A stretch of DNA of 64,000 nucleotides from assembly GCF_000382225.1 (NCBI RefSeq), contig NZ_KB907818.1:23070-87069 (forward strand). Reading direction: 5' to 3'. Every line of letters starts with the position of its first letter. Positions within the stretch are counted from its first letter, which is position 1. This document shows, in pieces, positions 47,625 to 56,662 of the stretch. This DNA is from Hymenobacter aerophilus DSM 13606. GTDB taxonomy: Bacteria > Bacteroidota > Bacteroidia > Cytophagales > Hymenobacteraceae. Position numbers and translations under genes: made by a program. A model generated the notes under the pieces. That model was not told where the DNA came from and did no database searches. It saw only the letters and a list, made by a program, of their open reading frames with translations.

Positions 47625-47651
47625 CAAAAGTAGCCAAAGCCCTGCCCCCAA
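47625..47651 (-). promoter_or_regulatory. Probable glyS promoter
   Basis: Minus strand TTG (47649-47651), 16-base spacer, TACTTTTG (47625-47632); 58 bases before the glyS start. Fair match to TTG/TAnnTTTG. Confidence 0.5.
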
Positions 47652-47775
47652 CCCAGCCCGGCCGCGAAACGGCGCCAGGGCCCGGCTGGCGGAGCCGCTT
47701 CAACCAACGCCGGCCGGTTGCGTTTAGCGCTTCAGCCGCCTGCCCGCCAACCCGGACAGTAACAATTTCATAATC

Positions 47776-47805
47776 TTGCCCTGCCTGAGGCCCGAACTAC
47801 CTTTG
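47776..47805 (+). promoter_or_regulatory. Promoter of the phosphate permease gene
   Basis: TTG (47776-47778), a 19-base spacer and TACCTTTG (47798-47805), the best match to the Bacteroidota promoter in the window, 36 bases before the start codon. Confidence 0.7.
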
Positions 47806-47841
47806 GGTTGATTTTCCCGATACCTCACCAACTCCCCCCTT

Positions 47842-49248
47842 ATGTTTGGCTTAGAGCCTCATGTGCTGCTGCTGCTGATTGCCTGTCTGGTGGCGGCCTG
47901 CGCATTTGAATTCGTCAACGGCTTCCACGACACGGCCAACGCCGTGGCCACGGTTATCTACACCAATGCCCTGCGGCCCTGGGTGGCCGTTATCTGGTCG
48001 GCGTTCTGGAATTTTATCGGCGTGCTCACGGGCGGCGTGGCCGTGGCCATGACCATCGTGTACCTGCTGCCCGTCGAGAGCCTGGTTGATCAGAACGTGT
48101 ACCACGGCATTGCCATGGTGGGCGCGCTGATTGTGGGCGCCATCATCTGGAACATCGGCACCTGGTACTACGGGCTGCCTTCGTCGTCGTCACACGCGCT
48201 TATCGGCTCGATTCTGGGCGTGGGCATTGCCTACAGCTTCCTGCCCGGCGTGGTCGATTCGGGCGTGAACTGGAGCGAAGCCAGCAAAACCGGCCTGGCG
48301 CTCATCATCGGGCCGGCCTTCGGTTTCACACTCACCATCCTGCTCATGTTCCTACTGCGGCGCCTGATCAAGGACAAATCCATCTTCAAGGAGCCCCACA
48401 AGCACAAGCCGCCACCGCTCTGGATTCGCCTCATTCTGGTTACGACGTGCACGCTGGTGAGCTACTTCCACGGCTCGAACGACGGGCAGAAGGGCGTGGG
48501 CCTGATTATGCTCATCCTCATCGGCATCGTGCCCACCTACTTCGCCCTCGACCACAGCAAAAACCCGCTCGACATGCGCGATTCGCTGGTAAAGGTAGAG
48601 CAGGTGATGAGCCGCGTGAACGTGCGCGAGCTGAGCCTGGCCGACCAGAAAACGGTAGCCGAAATCCGGGTGCAGACGAATTCGCTGGACCGTATTTTCG
48701 AGGGCAAAACCAAGGTCGAGCAGATTCCGGAGTCCGACCGCTTCCAGCTGCGCAAAGGCATTCTGCTGCTCGCCAACCGGGCCCTCATCATCCAGAAAAG
48801 CGACAAAGTGCGCCTGAGCACAATTGACCGGCAGACGCTGGACACGGGCCTGATAGGGCTGAAGTCGTTCACCGATTACGCCCCGACCTGGGTGTTTATC
48901 GTTGTGTCGCTGTCGTTGGGCGTGGGCACGATGGTGGGCTGGCAGCGCATCGTGAAAACCATTGGCGAGCGGATTGGCAAGGAGCACCTGAGCTACGCGC
49001 AGGGCGCTTCCTCCGAGCTCGTGGCCGCCTCCATGATTGGCATCAGCTCGGGCCTGGGCCTGCCGGCTTCCACCACCCACGTCCTCACCTCATCCATTGC
49101 GGGCAGCATGGTGGCCAGCCGCGGCGTGAAGAACGTGAACCCCACCATGGTACGCAACATTGCCCTGGCCTGGGTGCTCACGCTACCCGTTACCATGACA
49201 CTTTCGGGCCTGCTGTTTCTGCTGTTCCGCACTATTCTGCCGGGCTAA
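47842..49248 (+). CDS. Inorganic phosphate transporter (PiT family)
   Basis: A 468-residue low-affinity phosphate permease driven by a cation gradient. The duplicated PiT signatures are present: FVNGFHDTANAVATVIYTNA near residue 25, SSSSHALIGSILGVGIAYSF in the first half, and FHGSNDGQKGVGLIMLILIG with GLGLPASTTHVLTSSIAGSM in the second. A hydrophilic ~90-residue helical insert between about residues 245 and 335 is common in Bacteroidota PiT proteins and may sit in the cytosol. No adjacent PhoU-like gene is seen. Confidence 0.95.
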   Translation: MFGLEPHVLLLLIACLVAACAFEFVNGFHDTANAVATVIYTNALRPWVAVIWSAFWNFIGVLTGGVAVAMTIVYLLPVESLVDQNVYHGIAMVGALIVGAIIWNIGTWYYGLPSSSSHALIGSILGVGIAYSFLPGVVDSGVNWSEASKTGLALIIGPAFGFTLTILLMFLLRRLIKDKSIFKEPHKHKPPPLWIRLILVTTCTLVSYFHGSNDGQKGVGLIMLILIGIVPTYFALDHSKNPLDMRDSLVKVEQVMSRVNVRELSLADQKTVAEIRVQTNSLDRIFEGKTKVEQIPESDRFQLRKGILLLANRALIIQKSDKVRLSTIDRQTLDTGLIGLKSFTDYAPTWVFIVVSLSLGVGTMVGWQRIVKTIGERIGKEHLSYAQGASSELVAASMIGISSGLGLPASTTHVLTSSIAGSMVASRGVKNVNPTMVRNIALAWVLTLPVTMTLSGLLFLLFRTILPG

Positions 49249-49276
49249 TCTGCTTAGCAGCATCTTGAAATAAGCT

Positions 49277-49311
49277 AAAAAGCCGCTCCGGAAACCGGGG
49301 CGGCTTTTTTT
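49277..49311 (+). terminator. Terminator of the phosphate permease gene
   Basis: Stem AAAAAGCCGCTCCGG / CCGGGGCGGCTTTTT with a 3-base loop, one mismatch and a run of seven T residues, 28 bases after the stop. Confidence 0.9.
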
Positions 49312-49451
49312 ATGATTGGCTGTTTTTCAGCGCAGTGCCAGAATGAGACAGACTTCCCTAAACTGGATGCTAACGGTGGAAAAGAGCGGAATATGAAGAA
49401 GTTATCAACTTATCAACAGCTAAAAGCTAAAGATTTGTGGATAACTCCGGA

Positions 49452-49934
49452 TTAAGCGGGCCATTGCACCTCTAAATCCTCATCAATGAACACGCCGAAG
49501 TTGACGAACTGCAACTCCTCATCTTCGAAATACATGTCAATCATTTCCTTTTCGTAGGAAACGCGCATCTCGCCGGTATCCATTTTCTCCACTTCGCTCT
49601 GCTCGTGGCCGTGGCGCTTCATCAGTTCCTGAATCTGCTCGGGGCTGCGGCCGTGGATGGCCTCGCCATAGAGGCGGATGCCGGGGTGGTCGGTTTCGAT
49701 GCAGCTCAGGCGGTAGTCGTCTTCGCGGTCGAAGTACAGCGAGTAGCCTTCGTCGAGGTAGTTCCAGGCCTGGTGCTCGAACTCATCGTCGTCTTCCGAC
49801 TCCTCGATTTCCTCGGGCTCGCCCATCAGAGCGCGCACCTCGTCCTGGGAGGCGCCAAACTTGAGCGGGCCCATGCCCGTGCCGAGGCGGATTTCGTGTT
49901 CTTCGGTGTTGGAGTTTTGAGCGGAGTTTTCCAT
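49452..49934 (-). CDS. Acidic protein of unknown function
   Basis: A 160-residue strongly acidic protein (EEIEESEDDDEFEHQAWNYL). It begins with a SmpA/OmlA-like opening IRLGTGMGPLKFGASQDEVRALMGEP, a pattern of small proteins that detect sequence via a 'G-x-S-x-x-E-V' turn, followed by strand DEGYSLYFDREDDYRLSCIE. The second half repeats a beta-rich pattern (EMIDMYFEDEELQFVNFGVF). Likely cytosolic. Function not recognised. Confidence 0.72.
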   Translation of the reverse strand: MENSAQNSNTEEHEIRLGTGMGPLKFGASQDEVRALMGEPEEIEESEDDDEFEHQAWNYLDEGYSLYFDREDDYRLSCIETDHPGIRLYGEAIHGRSPEQIQELMKRHGHEQSEVEKMDTGEMRVSYEKEMIDMYFEDEELQFVNFGVFIDEDLEVQWPA

Positions 49935-49948
49935 AGTCGTCTTTTTTT

Positions 49949-50047
49949 AAGCTGATAGCTATTAGCTGTTGGCTGCTAGCTTTTGCTGGGTTAACGGTTT
50001 TAAAACTTGAATGGCCAAAGCTAACAGCTAAAAGCTCTCAGCTAACC
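49949..50047. repeat. AGCTNTTAGC-type inverted repeat
   Basis: GCTGATAGCTATTAGCTGTT units (49951 onward) face complementary CTAACAGCTAAAAGCTCTCAGC units (from about 50020); imperfect hairpin filling the gap between the two small leftward genes. Confidence 0.65.
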
Positions 50048-50056
50048 GCTCACGTA

Positions 50057-50548
50057 TTATTTGCCGTAGCGCTCCTGAAACCCGGCCCGCTGCTCCTGGT
50101 AGTCGGGGTGGGCGCGGGCCTCGTCCCATTTGGCTTTGAAGATGGCGGCCGACTCGGCCTTTACGGGGTCTTCGGGGGCGCGGGGCAGCTCGGGGCGGCC
50201 TTGGGCGCCGCTCTGGCCCTTTTTATCGTCGGGTACGGGGCCGTCGTACTTCTTGCCGCCGCGGTGGTTGGCGTAGCGCCTGGAGCGGGTGTAGCCCATC
50301 TGCAGAAACTTGCGGGCCATATCGGCGCCCACAAAGTCGTGGGCCTTCAGGTAGGCCTCAAACAGCCCGTAAATCGTGTCGGCCGACTCCCGAGCCACCT
50401 CGGGGGTGCGGAAGCGCCAGTGGGGCAGAATCTCGCCTTTATAGGGCTGCACCAGCAGCACGCCCTGCTCGCCCTTGCCCACCCGGTACAGCTCGGGGTG
50501 GCGGCGGAAGTCCACGGCGTCGAAATCGAGGTCGTAATTGAAAGGCAT
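50057..50548 (-). CDS. DUF4385 protein
   Basis: A 163-residue protein with the highly conserved DUF4385 pattern: FDAVDFRRHPELYRVGKGEQ, GVLLVQPYKGEILPHWRF and MARKFLQMGYTRSRRYANH. The family is found in bacteria, some phages and fungi; its function is unknown, although basic conserved residues suggest nucleic-acid contact (inference). ATG at 50548 (MPFNYDLDFDA) chosen. It is the last gene before the candidate oriC on this side. Confidence 0.9.
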   Translation of the reverse strand: MPFNYDLDFDAVDFRRHPELYRVGKGEQGVLLVQPYKGEILPHWRFRTPEVARESADTIYGLFEAYLKAHDFVGADMARKFLQMGYTRSRRYANHRGGKKYDGPVPDDKKGQSGAQGRPELPRAPEDPVKAESAAIFKAKWDEARAHPDYQEQRAGFQERYGK

Positions 50549-50748
50549 AGGCGGTGGCCGGTAAGCGCCCGGCAAGGAGGCAAGGCCTGTATACGCGCCT
50601 TTGGCCGCCGGGGCTGCCTCCTGCCCTACTGCCGCAGCCGGGCCCCGGCCGCCTTACTACGCTGGCCAAACCTGGTTGGCAGCTTTTGGGGCGGGCGGCG
50701 GCGGCGCTGGCCGGCGGGCTGCTTTCCCGGGTTTTGCGAAACCGGCCC

Positions 50749-51268
50749 GCTTATCCACAAGCTTAATAACTTTTGAATTTCATTTTTTTAAATAAATCTT
50801 TTTAATCCCCATCGTTAGGGCTGTTGATAAGTGGATAAGAATTGAGGGTTATCCACGGCCGGGATAACATGTGTACAAGGTTCCACTTATCCACCGTCTG
50901 CCAACAGGGTGTGTGGATAGTAAATTTCTGTATGCAAGGACTTTACAGGAGTTATGCACTATCCACAGGGCTTATCCCGATATCCACAATCCACATCCAC
51001 ACAGCGGTGTGGATTGTGGGATTTTCGGGGGATAGTTATCCACCCTTATCCACCACCGCCCGGGTGCATAACCAGGCTGCCACGGCGGCCGGACTACCAA
51101 AAAAAGATGTCCGCAACTTCTCCACGGCTTATCCCCAGGTTTCCCCACCCTTATCCACAGCTTATGCATCCTCGCCCCACAGACGTGGAAAACTATGTGG
51201 ATTAGCCCCGGCCCGTAGCGCCAAAAATGCCCTGACGACCTCCATCCTGCGTTTTGGCCTGTGGATAT
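50749..51268. other. oriC: Candidate chromosomal replication origin (oriC)
   Basis: An intergenic region of 1.0 kb (50549-51559) without credible genes. It contains DnaA boxes TTATCCACA perfect at 50751-50759 and 51151-51159. One-mismatch boxes lie at 50830-50838 (minus), 50849-50857, 50888-50896, 50912-50920 (minus), 50959-50967, 50980-50988, 51036-51044, 51046-51054, 51196-51204 (minus) and 51260-51268 (minus). Directly after the first box lies an AT-rich tract (about 50761-50807: CATTTTTTTAAATAAATC core) suited as the unwinding element. The density is far above chance in this GC-rich DNA. Open frames within it have no protein character. Confidence 0.9.
50761..50807. other. AT-rich unwinding element of oriC
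   Basis: 47 bases, mostly A/T, with T(7) and AAATAAATC, adjacent to a perfect DnaA box; by far the most AT-rich spot in the surrounding kilobases. Role inferred from position. Confidence 0.65.
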
Positions 51269-51507
51269 CTCAACAGCCCCAGCACTATATAGCTCGAAAT
51301 AGGATTATACCTGCCAGGCCGCGTCGGGCACCCGCTGCCCCTCACTAGCTGCTGACACCTCCCCCGGCAGGCACCCGCAGCCCCAAAGCGGCCAACCAAA
51401 CCAAACCCGCCAGCAACCCCTGCAAGCCACCCTACCGGTGCCCCTACAACAGCAACGCCCGGCAAACCTGCGCGTCTTGGGCGCTTGCTTCACTCCCGGT
51501 AGTCACA

Positions 51508-51541
51508 AAAAAGCCCGAATCCGCTGCCGGATTCGGGCTTT
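51508..51541 (-). terminator. Terminator of the Ig-like lipoprotein gene
   Basis: Perfect 14-base stem AAAGCCCGAATCCG / CGGATTCGGGCTTT with T residues on the minus strand, 19 bases after the stop. It shields oriC from leftward transcription. Confidence 0.9.
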
Positions 51542-51559
51542 GTGCTGAGCAATACAGGC

Positions 51560-53194
51560 TTAGAAGCTCAGGGTTTCTACGTTGTCGAAGTTGGAGCGGA
51601 TGGTGATGGGCTTGGGGAAGAGGAATACCGGCTCGGGCGCAGCCTTGAGGTCTGGGTCGCCGCCCTGCCAGCGGCCGTCCTGGTTGGTGTCGATGAGCAC
51701 GCGCAGGCGGTAGGTAGCGGGCGCCAGGTTGTCGAAACGGTAGCTGCCCGTGGGCGAGTCGAGCGTCTGGAGCACCTGGCCTTTTTCGTCCAGCAGTTGC
51801 ACCCAGTAGCGCTTGGCCGTGGTCTGGATGGGCCCGCTGAGCGTGCCGGTTGTGGTCTGGTCGACCACTTTGAGCTTCAACGGCCGCAGCCCCAGCCCCC
51901 GGCCCGTGATGCTCTGGATGGCGGTGCTGTCGAGCTGCAGCGTAATGGTTTTCTGGGCCTTGGTGTCGAGGTTGATGGCCAGCGTGGTGCGGTCAGGGCT
52001 GAGGCTGCCATCCTGCGGCAGGCGCAGCGGGCGGCGCTTCACCGAATCCTCCACCAGCGTCCCGAGGGGCTTTTTTGGGTCAACAATACGCACGGGTTCG
52101 GTAAACACGAACTTCACCTGGCCCTGGCGGTACACCTCCCTGGGGTTGCCTTCCACGGCGTAGGCCGGCAGCGGTTTGGGGGCCTTGGGCGGCGGCTCGG
52201 CAAACTTCACGGCAATAGTGTCGCGGGCCACGTTGCCGGCGCTGTCGGTGGCGGCCAGCAGGTAGCGGCCTTCGCTGAGGGCGGCGGTGCGGTAGAGCAC
52301 GGCCGTGCGGTTGCGCTCGGTCAACTGCACGGCTTCCTGCAGGGCCGGCGCCGGCGTAGTCGCGCTACCCGAGCTGCCCAGCGGCGCGAGCGAGGCCGCC
52401 AGCAAACCCTCGTTGTAGCTGATGCGCTGGTCGGTCGGCGAGCTTTTCTGGGTCGTGATGAGCGGGCGGCGGCTGTCGGGCTTGGTCAGCACGAAGCGCA
52501 GCGTGTCGGGCGTGGGGCCCACCGTCAGCAGCTCGCCACCGGGCCGGTAGGCTATGGCCTCGGGCTCCTCGTAGCGGTTCGTCTGGTTTTTGTCGGCCAG
52601 CGCGTAGGCCCGGTAGCGGCCTTCTTTCAGATAACTGAGCGCGAAGTTGCCCTGCTTGTTGGTGCGCGCCAGGTAAGTGGGCACGCCCCGCCGGATGTCC
52701 GAGGTATCGGCCTCAGGGTACAGCAGCACCGACACGCCCTCGGCCGGCTGCTGGCTCAGCAACCCTACCACCGAGCCCCGCACCGCGCCCGAATCGAGCT
52801 GGGCCCCGGTGCTGAAACTGACCGTCACGTTTTCGGCCTTGTTCTTCTCGGTGATGTCGCTGATGGCGTCGCCGAAGTTGAACGAGTAGGTGGTGTTGGG
52901 CAGAAAGGGCTTCTCGAAGGTGAGCGTGATGGAGGTGCGGTCTTCCCGGACTTTATAGGTGTTACTCTTATCGAGCACCGGGGCCACCAGCAGGTTTTTG
53001 GCCAGATCAGTCAGCTGCACCTGCTCCGAAAACTCCAGCCGAATGCTCTGCCCCTTCACGTTGCGGGTGCCGTTGGCCGGCGTGGAGCTGATGAGCTTGG
53101 GCAGCGTTGTGTCGCGCGCGCCGCCCTCGGGCGAGCTGATGGCCGCGCAGCCGCCCAAAGTTCCGGCCGTAATCAAGAGGAAAGCTATGCGCAT
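51560..53194 (-). CDS. Ig-like domain lipoprotein
   Basis: A 544-residue secreted lipoprotein. It has a signal with lipobox FLLITAGTLGGC (Cys near residue 16), then an SbsA/Big_5-like Ig domain (TPANGTRNVKGQSIRLEFSE to VTVSFSTG, about 35-130), a carboxypeptidase-regulatory-like middle (GVSVLLYPEADTSD, YLKEGRYRAYALADKN), and a long beta-rich remainder ending with a CarboxypepD-like APATYRLRVLIDTNQDG. This layout is common in Bacteroidota surface lipoproteins of unknown role. ATG at 53194 chosen because the lipobox follows; the upstream reading enters the GTGAAATG tandem repeat. Confidence 0.87.
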   Translation of the reverse strand: MRIAFLLITAGTLGGCAAISSPEGGARDTTLPKLISSTPANGTRNVKGQSIRLEFSEQVQLTDLAKNLLVAPVLDKSNTYKVREDRTSITLTFEKPFLPNTTYSFNFGDAISDITEKNKAENVTVSFSTGAQLDSGAVRGSVVGLLSQQPAEGVSVLLYPEADTSDIRRGVPTYLARTNKQGNFALSYLKEGRYRAYALADKNQTNRYEEPEAIAYRPGGELLTVGPTPDTLRFVLTKPDSRRPLITTQKSSPTDQRISYNEGLLAASLAPLGSSGSATTPAPALQEAVQLTERNRTAVLYRTAALSEGRYLLAATDSAGNVARDTIAVKFAEPPPKAPKPLPAYAVEGNPREVYRQGQVKFVFTEPVRIVDPKKPLGTLVEDSVKRRPLRLPQDGSLSPDRTTLAINLDTKAQKTITLQLDSTAIQSITGRGLGLRPLKLKVVDQTTTGTLSGPIQTTAKRYWVQLLDEKGQVLQTLDSPTGSYRFDNLAPATYRLRVLIDTNQDGRWQGGDPDLKAAPEPVFLFPKPITIRSNFDNVETLSF

Positions 53195-53200
53195 CGAGCG

Positions 53201-53240
53201 GTGAAATGGTGAAATGGTGAAATGGTGAAATGGTGAAATG
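53201..53240. repeat. Five tandem copies of GTGAAATG
   Basis: Five exact 8-base units immediately upstream (6 bases) of the Ig-like lipoprotein start codon; complementary TTTCACC units occur at 53420-53440. Unit gain or loss would change the leader, not the reading frame. Confidence 0.9.
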
Positions 53241-53429
53241 GTGAGTTGCGGTTCGCGGGGCCTAGCAGCGCACCAAGCCGTTGGGGTAACCCACTTTTTT
53301 TGCCATACTATCCCTGTTGCCATACCGGTTTAACGACATCTCCGCCCTGGTAGTACCACGGCAAAGAAGCTGGCCCCCGCAGCTACCACAGCGCCAACAG
53401 GCTTGCTAAATGTCAATCTCACCATTTCA

Positions 53430-54329
53430 CTATTTCACCGCCTTGCGGGCCACGTAAATCAGGGAGCTGTACTGGCCCTCGTGGCGGGCGGCGTGCTGGT
53501 TCGACTGGTAGCCGGTTTTCAGCACCGACAGCAGCCCGCCCTTCCGCTCGGCACGGTGCTTTTCGCTGAGCATGCTCACGTAATAGGCATCCAGCGGCAT
53601 GGGCAACTCCTGCACCACTTGCAGCTTGTGCTTTTTGAGCAGCAGCTTCATGGTGCGGGGGCTGAAGTGGTACAGGTGCCGGGGCACGTCGTAGGCCGCC
53701 CAATCGGGGCCGTAGTGCTGGGCATCGAGGCTCTCCACGTTGGGCACGGCAATGAGCAGCGTGCCGCCGGGCCGCAGCAACCGAATGAGCTGCCGGAGCG
53801 TGTCGTTGAGCGTGTGCACGTGCTCCAGCACGTGCCAGAGCGTAATGGCATCAAACGAGCCTTCCTGGAAATCGACCAGCCCGGCCAGCCCGATAGACTG
53901 GCCCACCCGGCGGCTGGCTTCCTCGCGGGCCCCGGCGTTGGGCTCCCAGCCGGCCACCTGCCAGCCGTCGGCCTTGGCAGCGGCCAGGAAGTGGCCCGTG
54001 CCGCAGCCGTAATCGAGCAGCTTGCCCCCGCTGGGCACCAGCTTGTTGAGCAACGCCACCTTGCGGCGCATAGTGAACACCCGCGCCACTTTGTAGGCCT
54101 GGTTGATGAGCCCGCCCGCCCCGCTGTTGTGCGATACGTACTCGTCCGACTCGTAGTAGCGGCCAATGTGGGCGGCATCGGGCCGCGGGTTGGTGAACTG
54201 GAAGGAGCAGGCCGCGCACTGCTGAATGGCGAAACTCTCGCGGCTCACCGACTTATCCTCCACCACCAGCTTGTTGCGCAGCTCCGTTTTGCCGCACACC
54301 GGGCACTCCTCCAGTCGCTCGTAAATCAC
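53430..54329 (-). CDS. Class I SAM-dependent methyltransferase with zinc ribbon
   Basis: A 299-residue protein. An N-terminal zinc-ribbon-like CPVCGKTELRNK...CAACSF precedes a methyltransferase domain with motif I LLDYGCGTGHFLAAAKADGW near residue 100, a VLEHV motif II and TLLIAVPNVESLDAQHYGPD. Related proteins methylate sugars or small metabolites; the substrate is unknown. No ATG fits, so GTG at 54329 (VIYERLEECPVCG) was taken as the start; the longer reading runs into the repeat at 54478. Often near mnmG in Bacteroidota. Confidence 0.87.
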   Translation of the reverse strand: MIYERLEECPVCGKTELRNKLVVEDKSVSRESFAIQQCAACSFQFTNPRPDAAHIGRYYESDEYVSHNSGAGGLINQAYKVARVFTMRRKVALLNKLVPSGGKLLDYGCGTGHFLAAAKADGWQVAGWEPNAGAREEASRRVGQSIGLAGLVDFQEGSFDAITLWHVLEHVHTLNDTLRQLIRLLRPGGTLLIAVPNVESLDAQHYGPDWAAYDVPRHLYHFSPRTMKLLLKKHKLQVVQELPMPLDAYYVSMLSEKHRAERKGGLLSVLKTGYQSNQHAARHEGQYSSLIYVARKAVK

Positions 54330-54410
54330 TGATTCTCGCTGATTAGGTTGATTCCGCTGATTTCTACGTCCTGATGGAGTCTGGAAGTCAGCCGTAAGAC
54401 GAAGGTACAA

Positions 54411-54456
54411 AACCAAACCGGCCGCCGAATCCGAAGGAAACGGCGGCCGGTTGGTG
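54411..54456 (-). terminator. Hairpin downstream of mnmG
   Basis: Stem AACCGGCCGCC / GGCGGCCGGTT with a GGTTTTG-rich exit on the minus strand. It lies beyond the inverted repeat that follows mnmG and before the methyltransferase start. Confidence 0.6.
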
Positions 54457-54477
54457 GTACTATAAGAGCGGCTGAAA

Positions 54478-54590
54478 AAACACCTGTCATTCTGAGCGGA
54501 GCGAAGAATCTCGCGGGCCAAAGTAATCCTGTCATCAGGAGTTAGCATGGCCCGTGAGATTCTTCGCTCCGCTCAGAATGACAGGTGTTT
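54478..54590. repeat. Long inverted repeat, GCGAAGAATCTCGCG family
   Basis: 43-base arms (54478-54520, 54548-54590) with a single mismatch, variant TCATTCTGAGCGGAGCGAAG. 21 bases from the mnmG stop. Confidence 0.92.
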
Positions 54591-54611
54591 CTAATGCTCA
54601 AACTGACCACT

Positions 54612-56480
54612 TTACCGGCCCAGATACACCATCAGCACCGACACGTCGGCCGGGCTGACGCCGCTGATGCGGCTGGCCTGGCCCAGGGTTTCGGGCTGAA
54701 TCTTGAGCAGCTTTTCGCGGGCCTCGTGCGAGAGGGCGGGCATGGCCTGGTAGTCGAGGCGGCCCCCGATGATGAAGTTTTCCAGCTCCTGCACGCGGGC
54801 GGCCTGCTGATGCTCCTTCTCCAGGTAAGCCTCGTATTTGACCAGAATTTCGGCCTGCTCCAGCGCGTCGGGGCGGTAAGGCTCTAGCGCCAGCGCGAGG
54901 CCGGGTAGGACCGCGGCCAGGGCCGGCAGCCCCACGGCCGGACGGCGCAGCAGGTTCACGGCGCGGGTTTTCTCGCTGATTTCGGCCGAGCCGATTTCCA
55001 GCAGCCAGCCGTTGATGTCGGCCGCTTCGATGCCGAAGTTCTTCAGCAGCTTAGTCACTTCCTGGGTCTGTTGCTCCTTTTCGCGCACCAGCTGCATCCG
55101 TTCTTCCGAGGCCAGGCCCAGCTCGTAGCCCAGCGGCGTGAGGCGCAGGTCGGCGTTGTCCTGGCGCAGCAGCAGGCGGTGCTCGGCGCGGCTCGTGAAC
55201 ATGCGGTAGGGCTCGTCGGTGCCCTTGTTCACAAGGTCGTCGATGAGCACGCCGATGTAGGCCTGGCTGCGCGAGAGCACGAACGGGGCCTGCCCGTGCA
55301 CCTTGCGGTGGGCGTTGATGCCGGCCATGAGGCCCTGGCAGGCGGCCTCCTCGTAGCCGGTGGTGCCGTTTATCTGGCCCGCGAAGTACAGACCCGCCAC
55401 CCGCTTGGTTTCCAGCGTGAGGTGCAGCTGGGTGGGCGGGAAGAAGTCGTACTCGATGGCGTAACCGGGACGGAACATCTTGGCATTCTCGAAGCCCGCG
55501 ATTTTGCGCAGGGCGCGGTACTGCACGTCTTCGGGCAGGCTGCTCGAAAAGCCGTTCACGTACACTTCCACCGTGCTCCAACCTTCGGGCTCCACAAAAA
55601 TCTGGTGGCGGTCCTTGTCAGCGAAGCGGTTTATTTTGTCCTCCACGCTCGGGCAGTAGCGCGGCCCCAGCCCCTTGATGCGTCCCTGAAACATGGGCGA
55701 CTGCTCGAAGCCCTCCTTCAGGATTTCGTGCACCGCGGGGTTGGTGTAGGTGATGTAGCAGGGCCGCTGCCGGGGCAGCGCGGGCGTGTCGAGATACGAA
55801 AACTTGCCGGGTACCTCGTCGCCGGGCTGCTCCTCCATCTTGCTGTAATCGAGGCTGCGGCCATCCACGCGGGGCGGAGTGCCGGTTTTCATGCGGCCCG
55901 CCTCGAAACCCAGCTCCAGCAGCTGCTCGGTGAGGCCGGTGCTGCCCTTCTCGGCCATGCGGCCGCCGCCAAACTGCTTCTCGCCGATATGGATGAGCCC
56001 GTTGAGGAAGGTGCCGTTGGTGAGCACCACCGATTTGCCTTTAAACTCGATGCCAAGCTGGGTTTTCACACCCACGCACACGCCGTCTTCCACCAGCAAA
56101 CCCGTTACGGCCTCCTGCCAGAAATCCACGTTGGGTGTCTGCTCCAGCGCCAGCCGCCACTCCTCAGCAAACCGCATCCTATCGGATTGCGCCCGCGGGC
56201 TCCACATGGCGGGGCCCTTCGAGCGATTCAGCATCCGAAACTGAATCATGGTTTTGTCGGTGATGATGCCCGACAGGCCGCCCAGCGCATCTACCTCGCG
56301 CACAATCTGCCCCTTGGCCACGCCGCCCATGGCCGGGTTGCACGACATCTGGGCGATGGTGTTCATGTTCATGGTCACCAGCAGGACTTTGGAGCCCAGC
56401 GTGGCGGCGGCGGCGGCGGCCTCGCACCCGGCGTGGCCCGCGCCCACCACAATTACGTCGTATTCTTCAGCTTGAAACAT
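54612..56480 (-). CDS. mnmG: tRNA U34 carboxymethylaminomethyl modification enzyme MnmG
   Basis: A 622-residue FAD-dependent enzyme that, with MnmE, modifies the wobble uridine of several tRNAs. Seen: N-terminal FAD motif [19 protein letters not shown], the GidA signature [32 protein letters not shown], central [20 protein letters not shown] and the C-terminal helical domain ending [20 protein letters not shown]. Length is normal. mnmG (gidA) is often close to oriC; here it is about 3.4 kb from the candidate origin, although oriented toward it. MnmE is not in the window. Confidence 0.97.
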   Translation of the reverse strand: MFQAEEYDVIVVGAGHAGCEAAAAAATLGSKVLLVTMNMNTIAQMSCNPAMGGVAKGQIVREVDALGGLSGIITDKTMIQFRMLNRSKGPAMWSPRAQSDRMRFAEEWRLALEQTPNVDFWQEAVTGLLVEDGVCVGVKTQLGIEFKGKSVVLTNGTFLNGLIHIGEKQFGGGRMAEKGSTGLTEQLLELGFEAGRMKTGTPPRVDGRSLDYSKMEEQPGDEVPGKFSYLDTPALPRQRPCYITYTNPAVHEILKEGFEQSPMFQGRIKGLGPRYCPSVEDKINRFADKDRHQIFVEPEGWSTVEVYVNGFSSSLPEDVQYRALRKIAGFENAKMFRPGYAIEYDFFPPTQLHLTLETKRVAGLYFAGQINGTTGYEEAACQGLMAGINAHRKVHGQAPFVLSRSQAYIGVLIDDLVNKGTDEPYRMFTSRAEHRLLLRQDNADLRLTPLGYELGLASEERMQLVREKEQQTQEVTKLLKNFGIEAADINGWLLEIGSAEISEKTRAVNLLRRPAVGLPALAAVLPGLALALEPYRPDALEQAEILVKYEAYLEKEHQQAARVQELENFIIGGRLDYQAMPALSHEAREKLLKIQPETLGQASRISGVSPADVSVLMVYLGR

Positions 56481-56531
56481 AGTTGATTAATCTGCCCGCG
56501 CCGGAAAGAGTTCAACGCGGAGAAGCCGCCG

Positions 56532-56539
56532 CAAATTTA
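56532..56539 (-). promoter_or_regulatory. Probable -7 box of mnmG
   Basis: TAAATTTG on the minus strand, 52 bases before the start codon; AT-rich context, no clear -33 box. Confidence 0.4.
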
Positions 56540-56662
56540 CCGCCTTTTGAACTCTAAACCGGAAAGCCGTCAGCTGTTAGTTGATAGCCATATTCCAGCG
56601 AGGGCAGGGCTAAGAACTATACCGGCTTAGTAATAACATAAAAGCACTTAACGTCAATATGA

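Noticed and set aside
50842..51348. Possible 168-codon gene in the oriC region
   Set aside because: The frame follows repeated DnaA-box words and encodes an improbable peptide; the gap is better explained as an origin.
53201..53240. CRISPR-like tandem repeat
   Set aside because: Units of 8 bases with no spacers; a simple tandem repeat, not a CRISPR array.
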